A DNA stretch of 64,000 nt from Aureimonas sp. AU22 (GCF_001463745.1 NZ_BBWJ01000014.1:124001-188000), one strand, 5' to 3'. Positions 35,911-44,991 are shown, counted from the first letter of the stretch. The notes: generated by a model from the letters alone, not told the origin. Program-made: numbers and translations.

Positions 35911-36321
35911 ATGACCGATCACTCCGGTGCCCCGAGGTTGGAGCCATGGAAGGTCGGTGTGCGCGGCCGCTGTCCGCGATGCGGCGAGGGGCATCTGTTC
36001 AAGGGGTTTCTGACGCTCGCCGAGCGCTGCGATCGCTGCGGTCTCGACTATTCCTTCGCCGACCCGGCGGATGGCCCGGCATTCTTCGTGGTGTGCTTCG
36101 GTTGCGTCCCGGCCGTGCTTTTCGCGGTCTGGCTCGAGGTGGCCTTCGAGCCCTCGTTCTGGGTCCACATCTTCGTTTCGCTGCCGTTCCTGCTCATCAC
36201 CTGTATCCTGCCGTTGCGACCGTTGAAGGGCTGGCTGGTCGCAAGCCAGTATTATCACAAGGCCGAGGAAGGCCGCATCGTGACGCGGCCCCGCGAGCCC
36301 GGCGGCAATCCGCCCGCGTGA
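35911..36321 (+). CDS. DUF983 zinc-ribbon membrane protein
   Basis: A 136-residue protein with two CxxC pairs (RGRCPRCGEG near residue 20 and ERCDRCGLDYSF near residue 38) forming a zinc ribbon, then two hydrophobic helices (about 52-75 and 83-105). This is the DUF983 layout; members are often near cytochrome oxidase assembly genes, though not directly here. A GGAAC-containing SD region lies close to the ATG. Function unknown. Confidence 0.88.
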   Translation: MTDHSGAPRLEPWKVGVRGRCPRCGEGHLFKGFLTLAERCDRCGLDYSFADPADGPAFFVVCFGCVPAVLFAVWLEVAFEPSFWVHIFVSLPFLLITCILPLRPLKGWLVASQYYHKAEEGRIVTRPREPGGNPPA

Positions 36322-36465
36322 ACGCGGATGAAGCCGGCGCCTGGGGCGAAAACATTCGCCGGACCGACGATTAAGCCGCTTTCGGACCTTCTAGGCCGAC
36401 GGCGGTCTTTGTAGGCTCTTCCGGGATGCGGCGGGCATTCGCGCCGCGGGAGGGGACGACAGAGC

Positions 36466-38145
36466 ATGAAGAAGCTCATCAACGAAGCCGGTGCCGTGGT
36501 CGACGAGATGCTGGAAGGGCTGTGCCTCGCCCATCCGAGCCTCGCGATCCTCGAAGGCGAGCGGGTCCTGGTGCGCGCCGATCTCACCGCGTTCCGCGAG
36601 CGCGGCCATGTCGCTCTGATCTCCGGCGGCGGGTCGGGGCATGAACCCGCGCATGCAGGCTATGTCGGCGAGGGGCTTCTGACGGCCGCGGTCTGCGGCG
36701 ACGTGTTCACGTCGCCCTCGACCGATGCGGTGCTGGCGGCCATTCAGGCGGTGGGCGGTCCGGCCGGGGTGCTCCTCATCGTCAAGAACTACACGGGCGA
36801 CCGGTTGAACTTCGGCCTCGCCGCCGAGATCGCGCGCGGCGAAGGCATCCCGGTCGAGATGGTGGTCGTCGCAGACGACGTGGCGCTCGCAGTCGGTACG
36901 GATACCGCCGGTCGGCGCGGCATCGCCGGCACCGTCCTCGTTCACAAGGTGGCCGGCGCCCGGGCGGCCGAGGGCGCCTCGCTGGCCGAGGTGAAGGCCG
37001 CCGCGGAACGGGCCATCGCCGGCCTCGGCTCGATGGGCGTCGCCCTTTCGGCCTGCACCGTGCCGGCCGCCGGAAAGCCGAGCTTCGAGCTCGGCGACGA
37101 CGAGGTGGAACTCGGGCTCGGCATCCACGGCGAGGCTGGGGTGCGCCGCGAGCCGCTGCGCCCATCCCGCGCGCTCACCGCCGCCTTGATGGATCGCATC
37201 GTGTCGGAACTGGCTCTGCGCGACGACGAGCCGGTGGCCCTCCTCGTCAACAATCTCGGCGCGACGCCGGCGATGGAGATGCAGATCGTGACGCGCGACG
37301 CGGTGTCTGCCGCCGCCGCCCATGGTCTGCGGATCGAGCGACTCTGGACCGGCACCTTCCTGACCGCGCTGGAAATGGCCGGCTGCTCCTTGTCGCTGCT
37401 GCGCGCCGATGCCGACACGCTGCGCCTCCTCGATGCGCCGGCCTCGGCGCCCGCCTGGCCGGGACGGGGCTCCGGGCCGCTCGGCGCCGGACCATCCGTC
37501 ATCGCGTCGGGCGCGCGCACGGCGCAGGCGATGCGACCGGGCGAGAGCGCTCCCATCCTGGCGGTGCTGCGCGCGGCCGGGGAGCGGTTGCGGGCGGAGG
37601 AGGGACGGTTGACCGCGCTCGACCAGAAGGTCGGCGACGGCGATCTCGGCCTCAACCTTGCGCGCGGCGCCGCCGTCGCGATGACGGAGATGGACGGGTG
37701 GGCGAACGCCGATGCCGCCTCGATCCTGCGCGCCCTGTCCTTCAGCCTGCGCCGATCGGTCGGCGGAACGTCCGGCGCGCTCTATGCGGCGGGGCTGTTG
37801 CGGGCCGCGCGCGAACTCGACGGCGTCGCCACGCCGAATTCGACGCAATGGGCATCGGCCCTCGTTCGAGGCACCGAGGCGATCGCTGAACTCGGCGACA
37901 CGAGGCGGGGCGACCGAACCATGCTGGATGCGCTTCTGCCGGCTGCAGAGGTCCTCGAGGCCGGAGGCACGTTGACGGCGGCGGTGGATGCGGCTCGCGA
38001 AGGCGCGGAGGCGACGGCCGCCATGGCGCCGCGACGTGGCCGTTCGAGCTATCTCGGCGAGCGGGCGGTCGGCATTCCCGATCCGGGGGCGGAAGCCGTG
38101 GTCGTCTGGCTGGCGGCGATCCGCGATGCCCTCGGCAACCGCTAG
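36466..38145 (+). CDS. Fused DhaK-DhaL dihydroxyacetone-type kinase (ATP-dependent)
   Basis: Single-chain kinase of 559 residues phosphorylating dihydroxyacetone or a related short ketose. The DhaK half (1-325) has SGGGSGHEPAHAGYVGEGLL for substrate binding and His221 in LGIHGEAG, which forms the hemiaminal with the ketone. The DhaL half (about 350-559) has KVGDGDLGLNLARG, whose Asp residues hold Mg-ATP, and SVGGTSGALY. Fusion means ATP rather than PTS phosphate is the donor. In Rhizobiales similar proteins are erythrulose or other tetrulose kinases, so the substrate is open. Apparently monocistronic. Confidence 0.9.
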   Translation: MKKLINEAGAVVDEMLEGLCLAHPSLAILEGERVLVRADLTAFRERGHVALISGGGSGHEPAHAGYVGEGLLTAAVCGDVFTSPSTDAVLAAIQAVGGPAGVLLIVKNYTGDRLNFGLAAEIARGEGIPVEMVVVADDVALAVGTDTAGRRGIAGTVLVHKVAGARAAEGASLAEVKAAAERAIAGLGSMGVALSACTVPAAGKPSFELGDDEVELGLGIHGEAGVRREPLRPSRALTAALMDRIVSELALRDDEPVALLVNNLGATPAMEMQIVTRDAVSAAAAHGLRIERLWTGTFLTALEMAGCSLSLLRADADTLRLLDAPASAPAWPGRGSGPLGAGPSVIASGARTAQAMRPGESAPILAVLRAAGERLRAEEGRLTALDQKVGDGDLGLNLARGAAVAMTEMDGWANADAASILRALSFSLRRSVGGTSGALYAAGLLRAARELDGVATPNSTQWASALVRGTEAIAELGDTRRGDRTMLDALLPAAEVLEAGGTLTAAVDAAREGAEATAAMAPRRGRSSYLGERAVGIPDPGAEAVVVWLAAIRDALGNR

Positions 38146-38281
38146 AAAGCGTCGCCGATCCGTCATGCTCCTGTAACGAGGTGTCGGCTATAGAGCCGAT
38201 GCACCCCTTAGGCGGGGCGAGGCCCGGCGTCCGATCCGTCCAGCCTCGCACCCGCCGACCAGTGCCTGAACCCGCTTCTCC

Positions 38282-38467
38282 TCAGTGGAGTTGCGACGGC
38301 TTCAATCCGATGATGTCGAGGGCCACGGAGCAGGCTTCCAGGAACGCGGCTCGGTCGAGTTCCGGATGATGCTCGAAGAACCGGCGCGCGATGGCGCTGC
38401 CGTCGTCCTCTTCCTCGACGAGGCGCAAGACCGTGATGATGGGGTCGACCTCTTCCATCGTCGCCAT
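38282..38467 (-). CDS. Small acidic hypothetical protein
   Basis: A 61-residue, acidic, helix-rich protein (EEVDPIITVLRLVEEEDDG, then RRFFEHHPELDRAAFLEAC). I do not recognise it. AGGAAA and AGAG lie upstream of the ATG at usable distance, and codon third positions are GC-rich, both favouring a real gene. It sits downstream of the carbohydrate operon on the same strand, 141 bp after the esterase stop. No motif gives a role. Confidence 0.5.
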   Translation of the reverse strand: MATMEEVDPIITVLRLVEEEDDGSAIARRFFEHHPELDRAAFLEACSVALDIIGLKPSQLH

Positions 38468-38608
38468 CTCTAGAGTGTTTCCTGCGGACGCTGGTTCACC
38501 GGGGCGTCAGATCCTTCGAGTGCGTGCAGTCCGGCGAGCCGACCTGCGAGACACGGGGACATACGGAAGCAACACCATTTCGGGAAGGGCTTTGCGGCAA
38601 TCCGCGCG

Positions 38609-39559
38609 TCAATTGGCGTCGGAGACGCGCAACGCGGCCCAGCTCCGTGCCGCTTCGATCACGGTTTGCCGTGCTGCGTCGATGTGGCGTCCGGCCGAGG
38701 CGAAGCCGTGGATCTGGTCGTCCCGCCGACGCAGGACGAGCGGCACGCCCGCCGCACGCAGCCGTTCGGCATAGGCCGCGCCCTCGTCGGCGAGGATATC
38801 CTGGCCCGCCACGACCACGAAGGCCGGCGGCGCGCCGGCGAGCGTTTCGGCGAGAAGCGGCGATACGCGCCAGTCCGCGATGTCGGCGCCGTCTCGCACG
38901 TACTGGTCGCGGAACCAGCGCATGGTCCGCGCCGTGAGACCGTAGCCTTCGGCAAAGCGACGGTAGCTGTCGGCAGTCTGCCTCGCATCCGTGTTGGGAT
39001 AGAGCAGGAGCTGCGCCTCCAACGGCGGCACCGTGCCGTCGCGCGCCATGAGGGCGAGCACCGCCGCGAGGTTGCTGCCCGCGCTGTCGCCCGCGACGGC
39101 GATACGGTGGGGATCGATGCGGAGGTCGTCGGCACGCGCATGAAGATGGCCCAACGCAGCGGCGGCGTCCTCCACCGCGGCGGGAAAGCGATGCTCGGGC
39201 GCCAGGCGATAGTCGGGGCAGGCGACGAGGCAGCGCCCCGCGTTGGCGAACCAGCGGCAGATGTCGTCGTGCGAGTCGAGATCGCCGATCACCCATCCGC
39301 CGCCGTGCAGGTAAAGGAGGGCGGGCGCACCCGTCTCGGGCGCGTCGATGCCGCGATGGAGGCGCATGGGAATGGGGCCGACAGGACCCTCGATCGTGAC
39401 CTCCACCGTGCTCGCCACCGGTTCCAGATCACCGCGCAAGGCGAGATAGGAGGCACGATAGGCGCGCCTTGCGTCCGCCGCCGTGCCCGCCTCGAAGGGC
39501 GGTGCTTCCCCTTCGGCTCCGAGCGCCAGGACTGCTGCGGCCTGCGGGTCGAGCGTCAT
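38609..39559 (-). CDS. Alpha/beta hydrolase of the hormone-sensitive-lipase family
   Basis: Cytoplasmic esterase of 316 residues. The oxyanion motif is HGGGW (residues 85-89), the nucleophile Ser159 sits in GDSAG, and an Asp in DILADEG and a His in QIHGF complete the triad. The ATG overlaps the stop of the Gfo/Idh/MocA gene (ATGA), making it the last member of the tagatose-type operon. It might deacylate a sugar substrate before it enters the pathway; that is inference from position only. Confidence 0.87.
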   Translation of the reverse strand: MTLDPQAAAVLALGAEGEAPPFEAGTAADARRAYRASYLALRGDLEPVASTVEVTIEGPVGPIPMRLHRGIDAPETGAPALLYLHGGGWVIGDLDSHDDICRWFANAGRCLVACPDYRLAPEHRFPAAVEDAAAALGHLHARADDLRIDPHRIAVAGDSAGSNLAAVLALMARDGTVPPLEAQLLLYPNTDARQTADSYRRFAEGYGLTARTMRWFRDQYVRDGADIADWRVSPLLAETLAGAPPAFVVVAGQDILADEGAAYAERLRAAGVPLVLRRRDDQIHGFASAGRHIDAARQTVIEAARSWAALRVSDAN

Positions 39560-40701
39560 GCGGTTGCCCCGGCGAGCAGGCCGGCGGCTTCGTCCTCGCC
39601 GAGCGCGGCGGGTCGATCGGCGCCGCCTTCGATCGCGACCGGCTCGCCGGTTTCGCCGGCGCGCAGGATCGCTTCCATGATCTCCAGGACGTGCAGCGCG
39701 AGCCGACCGGAGGCGCGGGGTTGACGTCCTTGCCCGACGGAGCGGACGAGGTCGGCGACGCCGAGCATGCGGTAGTTGGCAAGGCGCGGCGCGTCGAAGG
39801 GCCAGTTGACGGCGCCGAAGCGCTCCGGCTCGCTCGGGTGATCTTGCCAGGGCTCGCCACGTGACGAGAGCGAAACGTCGCCGCCGAACGTGTCGGGGTC
39901 GGGCAGCCGCAGCGATCCTTCCGTGCCGTGCAGTTCGATCGGATGGTTAGAATGACGGAACACGTCCCACGATGCGCCGAAGGTGACGGCGGCCCCGCCG
40001 GCGAATTCCAGAAGCGACAGGAGGCTCGTCGGGGTGCCGACGGGAAAGCGGGTGTTCTGGAAGGGCCCTTCGGCGGTGACGAGGCGCTCGCTCTGACCCG
40101 TTCGCGCGACGGCCGATACGCGAACGACGGGGCCGAGGAGGTTCACCAGCATGGTGAGGTAATACGGACCCATGTCGAGCACCGGTCCGCCGCCCGGCTG
40201 GTAGTAGAATTGCGGATTGGGGTGCCAGTGCTCCATACCGCGCCCCATCATGAAGGCGGTGCCCAGCACCGGTTTGCCGATTGCCCCGGCATCGACGAGG
40301 GCCCGCGCCCGCCGCCCGGCCGCGCCAAGGAACGTATCGGGCGCCGAACCGAGCGCGAGGCCGCGACGCTCCGCTTGCGCGACGAGCGCGCGGCCCTCCG
40401 CGAGCGTCACGCCGAGCGGCTTTTCGGTGAAGACGTGCTTGCCGGCGGCAAGCGCTGCCTCCGTCACCGCGCGATGGGCAGCGGGGATGGTGAGGTTGAG
40501 GACGAGATCGACGTCGGGCTCGGCCAGCAGCGTCTCGACGCTCATGGCCCGGAGGCCGAACTCGGCGGCGCGGCGCTCCGCCGTCTCCCGCATCTGGTCG
40601 GCGCAGGCGACGAGTTCGACATCGCCGAACAGGCGGGCGTTGCGGAGGTAGGTGGCCGCGATGTTGCCGCAGCCGATGATGCCGATCCCCATGCGGGCCA
40701 T
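39556..40701 (-). CDS. Gfo/Idh/MocA-family oxidoreductase
   Basis: NAD(P)-dependent sugar or cyclitol dehydrogenase. The Rossmann motif GIGIIGCGNIA is at the N-terminus and the family motif EKPLG is at residues 93-97, followed by an alpha/beta C-terminal domain with GGGPVLDMGPYYL carrying the usual Asp-x-x-x-Tyr. Length 381 is normal. It starts 15 nt after the epimerase gene with GGAAAG as SD. Members oxidise or interconvert inositols, glucose-type sugars and sugar acids; the partner enzymes suggest a hexose/hexitol substrate. Confidence 0.9.
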   Translation of the reverse strand: MARMGIGIIGCGNIAATYLRNARLFGDVELVACADQMRETAERRAAEFGLRAMSVETLLAEPDVDLVLNLTIPAAHRAVTEAALAAGKHVFTEKPLGVTLAEGRALVAQAERRGLALGSAPDTFLGAAGRRARALVDAGAIGKPVLGTAFMMGRGMEHWHPNPQFYYQPGGGPVLDMGPYYLTMLVNLLGPVVRVSAVARTGQSERLVTAEGPFQNTRFPVGTPTSLLSLLEFAGGAAVTFGASWDVFRHSNHPIELHGTEGSLRLPDPDTFGGDVSLSSRGEPWQDHPSEPERFGAVNWPFDAPRLANYRMLGVADLVRSVGQGRQPRASGRLALHVLEIMEAILRAGETGEPVAIEGGADRPAALGEDEAAGLLAGATA

Positions 40702-40716
40702 GATGGTCTTTCCGTA

Positions 40717-41997
40717 TCAGTGCGTGGCGTGGTCGTAGACGTCCAGCACCCGATCGATGCTGGCCAGAAGAAGCGCGCGGGGGGTGGGCGCCGTGCGGCC
40801 GGCCTCGACCGTGGGGGCCAGACGCCCGAGATGCTGGCCGATCAGGGTAAGCGGGATCGGGCGCTCTCCCAACCGCTCCATCAGGCGATCCACGGCTTGC
40901 TGCGCCTGCGGTTCGGGCCAGTAGTAGCGGATGCGGTCACTCAACGAGTAATGCCGCTGGACGCGCTGCTCGTCCGCCGAGCCGTGACAGTACTTCCGCC
41001 AGTTGTCCGGCTTCTCCGCCATCAGCGCTTCCATCGCTTGGGGAAGCGACGGCTCGCCCGGCGCGGGGGCGAGGATATCGGCGATATGGGACAGGCCGTA
41101 GAGCGCCTCGCGCAAGGCGAAGGTGACCCAGGGACCGACCTTCAGGATCGCGAAGCCATCCCGCACGAGATCGCGCAGCGCCTGGTCCGGCTGGTAGTCC
41201 GTGGAGTGGGCTTCGAAGACGAGACGAGGCTCTCGGGCGAGGAAGCCGACGAGATCGCGCGCCGCTTCCGGCTGGTAGACGACGATGTCCTCGTGCCCGA
41301 ACTCGACGCCGGGCTGCACCACGACGGCGATGACGCGGGAAAAGGCGTCCTGGAGACCCAGCGCCGCGAAGGCGCGGTCATGCACGTCCACCGTGCGCCG
41401 CACGGCATCGGGGCCGGTCACCGCCAGATGGTCCAGCGCCTCCAGCGCTCCGCCGGGAATCGGCACTTCGGTGCCGACGACATAGACGGGCGGCACCAGC
41501 CCCTCCCGGCTGACGGCGACTTCGGCTCTTGCGGCAAGCCTCGCCGCCCGCTCCGACACGGTCTCGTCGTCGAGCGACGGCGGCTCGCCCGCGCAGCCCA
41601 TCGAGGCGTCGAGATGGAGCTTGGCGAAGCCCGCGGTCGCGAAGGCGTCGATCATCGCCTCGGCTTTCGCCATGGCCTCCGCCGGGGCCAAGTGCTTCCA
41701 CGGGTTGGGTCCGAGATGGTCGCCGCCCAGCACCAGCCGATCCAGGGGAAAGCCGACCATGGCGGCGATGCGTTCGACGAAACGGCGGAAGTCCGCCGGC
41801 GTCATGCCGGTGTAGCCGCCGTCCTGGTTGACCTGGTTGCAGGTCGCCTCGATCAGGACGTCACGGTCGTGGGCCAAGCCGTGGCGCAAGGTCGCCTCGA
41901 TCACCAACGGATGGGCGGAGCAGACGGAGGCGATACCGGCGTGCTCGCCCGCCTGGAACCGCTGTGGCAGCGTGCGGAGCCGCTCGGTGGCGCTCAT
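40717..41997 (-). CDS. D-tagatose-6-phosphate 4-epimerase-like protein (PF08013, GatZ/KbaZ)
   Basis: TIM-barrel protein of the PF08013 family. GatZ/KbaZ were once described as a non-catalytic aldolase subunit; in Agrobacterium tumefaciens a member adjoining a tagatose kinase was shown to epimerise D-tagatose 6-phosphate to D-fructose 6-phosphate. Conserved stretches here include LIEATCNQVNQDGGYTGM, GGDHLGPNPW, LHLDASMGC, VGTEVPIPGG and FEAHSTDYQ with its metal-type His and Glu. No GatY/KbaY catalytic aldolase is adjacent, which favours the epimerase role. The ATG overlaps the kinase stop by four bases. Confidence 0.87.
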   Translation of the reverse strand: MSATERLRTLPQRFQAGEHAGIASVCSAHPLVIEATLRHGLAHDRDVLIEATCNQVNQDGGYTGMTPADFRRFVERIAAMVGFPLDRLVLGGDHLGPNPWKHLAPAEAMAKAEAMIDAFATAGFAKLHLDASMGCAGEPPSLDDETVSERAARLAARAEVAVSREGLVPPVYVVGTEVPIPGGALEALDHLAVTGPDAVRRTVDVHDRAFAALGLQDAFSRVIAVVVQPGVEFGHEDIVVYQPEAARDLVGFLAREPRLVFEAHSTDYQPDQALRDLVRDGFAILKVGPWVTFALREALYGLSHIADILAPAPGEPSLPQAMEALMAEKPDNWRKYCHGSADEQRVQRHYSLSDRIRYYWPEPQAQQAVDRLMERLGERPIPLTLIGQHLGRLAPTVEAGRTAPTPRALLLASIDRVLDVYDHATH

Positions 41998-42941
41998 GCC
42001 GCAACCTCGGCCTGCGCGGCGATGAAGGCGTCGATGTCCGAACGGAAGCGGGTGCCCTCCATCGGCCCCTTGGCCGTCACCGCGAGGGCGCCGCACGCGT
42101 TGGCGAGGCGCAGGGCGTCGGACGGCGCGTCGCCGCGCAGCCAGGCGCAGACGAAGCCGGCGCCGAAACAATCGCCCGCGCCTGTCGGGTCGACTTCCTC
42201 GACGTGGAAGGCCGGAACGGCGGTGCGGCCGCCGGCATCGTAGAAGACGGCGCCTTGCCCGCCCTTCTTGACGACCACGGCGGAGCGGCCGGCGGCGAGC
42301 AGTTCGGCCACCGCGCCGTCCTCGTCGCGCGCCTTCGTGAACAGGAAAAGCTCGGCTCCGCTCGGCAGGAACAGATCGCAACGCGCCGCCACCCATTCCA
42401 GCGCCTCGCGCATCGAGCCGGCCAGGAGCTCGGGCCGGATGTTGGGATCGAAGGACACCGTGCCGCCGCGCGCCTGGATGCGGTCCACGGCTGTCTGCAT
42501 CACGGCGATCGCGCTGGTCGAGAAGAGCGAGGATCCCATCACATGGATATGGTCCGCGCGCGCGATCAGCGCCTCGGCCGCCTCGTTCATCGCCATCAGC
42601 CCGCAGGCGCTGTTGACGATGTTGAAGACGAAGGCGCGGCTGCCATCGGGCGCGTACCGAACGAAGGCGCTGCCGGTGGCCGCACCCTGATGAACGGCGA
42701 TCGCCGAAACATCGACGCCGCTGCCCGCGAGGCGTTCGAGATTGATCGTCCCGAAATCGTCGGCGCCGACCGAGGAGATCATGCCGCAGGGCTGACCCAG
42801 GCGACCGACCTGATCGATGAAGATCGCCGGTGCGCCGGACGGGAAGGGGCCGACCAGCGGTCCGGGCTCCAGGAACGTCTGGCCGATCCGCGTGGCCATG
42901 ATCTCGACGACGATCTCGCCGGTGGTCACCACCGTCTTCAT
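41994..42941 (-). CDS. PfkB-family D-tagatose kinase-like protein
   Basis: Ribokinase-fold sugar kinase (315 residues), first gene of the operon. The catalytic motif DPTGAGDCFGAGF is intact near residue 250, with SFDPNIRPELL in the middle. Because it overlaps a PF08013 epimerase gene, the best guess is phosphorylation of D-tagatose to D-tagatose 6-phosphate, as established for the Agrobacterium altritol/galactitol pathway. GGAGG lies 7 nt before this ATG; a GTG one codon upstream is an alternative. A 22-bp palindrome lies 87 nt upstream. Confidence 0.87.
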   Translation of the reverse strand: MKTVVTTGEIVVEIMATRIGQTFLEPGPLVGPFPSGAPAIFIDQVGRLGQPCGMISSVGADDFGTINLERLAGSGVDVSAIAVHQGAATGSAFVRYAPDGSRAFVFNIVNSACGLMAMNEAAEALIARADHIHVMGSSLFSTSAIAVMQTAVDRIQARGGTVSFDPNIRPELLAGSMREALEWVAARCDLFLPSGAELFLFTKARDEDGAVAELLAAGRSAVVVKKGGQGAVFYDAGGRTAVPAFHVEEVDPTGAGDCFGAGFVCAWLRGDAPSDALRLANACGALAVTAKGPMEGTRFRSDIDAFIAAQAEVAA

Positions 42942-43028
42942 CACAAGCCCTCCCCAAGTCCGGGGCGCGCCGTTCCTCCCACCGCGCCGTCCCGAACCTG
43001 CGACGGACCCTTCGCCGGGTCAACGGGA

Positions 43029-43050
43029 AAACTTTACGCGCGCAAAGTTT
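43029..43050. promoter_or_regulatory. 22-bp LacI-type operator palindrome
   Basis: Two half-sites, AAACTTTACGC and GCGCAAAGTTT, form a centred palindrome with one mismatch in eleven positions and the central CG dyad typical of LacI-family operators. It lies between the divergent tagatose-kinase operon and the LacI regulator, and ends one base before the regulator's first ATG, so binding should block both the regulator's own expression and probably the operon. Confidence 0.75.
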
Positions 43051-43051
43051 C

Positions 43052-44113
43052 ATGGTGACGATAGCGCTCCAGACGAAATGGAGAGCCACTATTCCGCTTC
43101 CGCCCCGCCACCGTACGATGGAGGACTTCGCGCGGGCGAGCGGCATCTCGCGCCCGACGCTGTCGAAGTATTTCGACGACCCGGACAGCGTGCGGCCGGC
43201 GACGCGCCACCGGATCGAGGCGGCGCTTGCGCAGTCCGACTATCGGCCCAACCCGTTCGCGCGCAATCTCAACCGCCGCCGTGCGCGCACGATCGGCATC
43301 GTGGTGCCGACGGTCGCCGACCCGTTCTATGCGGCGCTGGTCGCAAGGGTGGAGGCGCGTTGTTCCGCGGGCGGATATTGGCCCCTGGTCCTGTCATCGC
43401 GCGGCGAGGCCGAGGGGGAGGCTCTGGCGCTGCAAACGCTGCTCGACCAGCGTGTGGCTGGGGCGCTCGTCGCCTCCTGCGGCGCCGACGCACTTGCACG
43501 CCAGGCGGAGGAGGTCGGACGTCGCGTGCCTCTGGTGTTCCTCGACAGTCCGGCGGGCGAGGGGGCGGGTTTCGTCGGCAACGACAATCGGCAGAGCATC
43601 GCGGCCCTCGTCGACTATCTCGTCGAGAGCGGCGAGACACCGGCCTATCTCGACATGCCTGATGTCAACGCCAGCGCCCGCGCTCGGCGCGCGAGCTACG
43701 TGGCGCGCATGCAGGAGCTTGGGTTGGAGCCCGTGCTCATCCCTGCGCCCGGTGGCGGATGGGAGTTCGAGCGGCTGGGGTTCGAAGCGATGGAAGCGAT
43801 GATGGCGACAGGTGCGCCGTCGTTTCATGCCGTTCTCTGCGCCAACGACCGACTGGCGCTGGGCGCGCTGGCGTCGGCCTTCGCGCGGGGGATGCGGGTC
43901 GGGCGGGAGGCCGGCGCGAGCTTGCGGATCGCGGGGCATGACGACCACCCGCTCAGCCGCTACGCCTGTCCCGCGCTCACGACGGTGGCGCAGGATGTGG
44001 AGGGTCTGGCAAGCCAGGGAACGCAGATGCTGCTCGGCGCGATCCGAAACGCGGAAGGGCCCGCCGACCGCGTGCTCCTGCCGGCTCGGTTGACGTTGCG
44101 CGCTTCGGCTTGA
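43052..44113 (+). CDS. LacI-family regulator of the tagatose-type operon
   Basis: Sugar-responsive repressor. The helix-turn-helix reads MEDFARASGISRPTLSKYF with hinge SDYRPNPFARNLN, followed by a binding-protein-like effector domain with DNRQSI, CANDRLALGAL and HDDHPLSR. The first ATG adds 22 residues before the usual N-terminus; the ATG at 43118 gives a canonical start. Neither has a good SD, and the first sits directly on the operator. It is divergent from the kinase-epimerase operon and converges on the DeoR gene with a 3-nt gap. Confidence 0.85.
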   Translation: MVTIALQTKWRATIPLPPRHRTMEDFARASGISRPTLSKYFDDPDSVRPATRHRIEAALAQSDYRPNPFARNLNRRRARTIGIVVPTVADPFYAALVARVEARCSAGGYWPLVLSSRGEAEGEALALQTLLDQRVAGALVASCGADALARQAEEVGRRVPLVFLDSPAGEGAGFVGNDNRQSIAALVDYLVESGETPAYLDMPDVNASARARRASYVARMQELGLEPVLIPAPGGGWEFERLGFEAMEAMMATGAPSFHAVLCANDRLALGALASAFARGMRVGREAGASLRIAGHDDHPLSRYACPALTTVAQDVEGLASQGTQMLLGAIRNAEGPADRVLLPARLTLRASA

Positions 44114-44116
44114 GGA

Positions 44117-44926
44117 TCAGCCGCCCGGCAGGGGCACCACGGTCAGCTCCGTGCCGCTGGCACGCAGGCCGGCGGCGATTTCGGGATCGACGCCCCCGTC
44201 GGTGACGACTTCGGAGATCTGCGAAAGCTGGGCGAACGTACAGAAGGCGGGTGCCTGGAACTTCGTGCTGTCGACCAGGAGGATGGTACGCCGGGCCGAC
44301 CGGATCATGGCGCGCTTGATCGATGCCACTTCCATGGAGGCGTCGGTCAGGAGTTGCCCGGTGACGGCATAGGCGCCGGTGAAGCAGATGTCGGCATGGA
44401 TGGTTTCGAAGAAGGGTTCGCCCGGGTCGCCGATCAGGATGTCGGATGCCGGCCGGAGCGTTCCACCAGTCACGATCACGCGCCATTCCGGAACGCTGGA
44501 CCCGATGCGCGCGATCTCGATGTTGTTGGTGACCACGGTGAGGGGGATCCGTCGCACCGCCGTCGCGCGCACCACCTCGATGACGGTGGAGCTGGAATCG
44601 AAGATGACGCTCTCTCCGCCCTTCAGCCGCGAGGTTGCCTCCTGGCCGATCGCGGCCTTCTGCCGGTGCTGGTAGTGGGCGTTGAGCGCCGGTTCGCGCT
44701 CGAACGTGGCGCGCAGCGGCGGGATCAGCAGCGCGCCGCCATGGGTGCGTTCGAGATACCCCCCCTCGGTCAGATGCTCGAGATCGCGCCGGATCGTGGA
44801 TTGCGAGCCGCCGATCGCGTCCGTCAGTTCGCCGATCGAGGCCGTCCCGTTGACCTTGAGGTAGTCGAGGATCATCGCTCGGCGCTTGGCCGGAATGATC
44901 TCGACGCGTTTGGTGGGGGCGTCCAT
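44117..44926 (-). CDS. DeoR/GlpR-family transcriptional regulator
   Basis: A 269-residue repressor sensing a phosphorylated sugar. The N-terminal winged helix contains the DeoR signature (ASIGELTDAIGGSQSTIRRDLEHL then the wing YLERTHGGALL), and the C-terminal domain has the phosphosugar pocket elements FDSSSTVIEV, VTNN and VTGGTLR. AGGA is 6 nt before the ATG. It lies 65 nt downstream of the SDR gene as the last gene of the operon with the ADP-kinase homologue, and should control that module. Confidence 0.9.
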   Translation of the reverse strand: MDAPTKRVEIIPAKRRAMILDYLKVNGTASIGELTDAIGGSQSTIRRDLEHLTEGGYLERTHGGALLIPPLRATFEREPALNAHYQHRQKAAIGQEATSRLKGGESVIFDSSSTVIEVVRATAVRRIPLTVVTNNIEIARIGSSVPEWRVIVTGGTLRPASDILIGDPGEPFFETIHADICFTGAYAVTGQLLTDASMEVASIKRAMIRSARRTILLVDSTKFQAPAFCTFAQLSQISEVVTDGGVDPEIAAGLRASGTELTVVPLPGG

Positions 44927-44991
44927 GGGTGTTCCTGTCGACGGGCGTCGCGTTCCACCCCGCCCGTCCGTACGCACGGGGCCGGACGGGG

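Noticed and set aside
36391-38166. 591-codon open frame antisense to the dihydroxyacetone kinase
   Set aside because: No SD, Arg/Gly-rich translation without domains, and the plus-strand kinase is complete with intact motifs.
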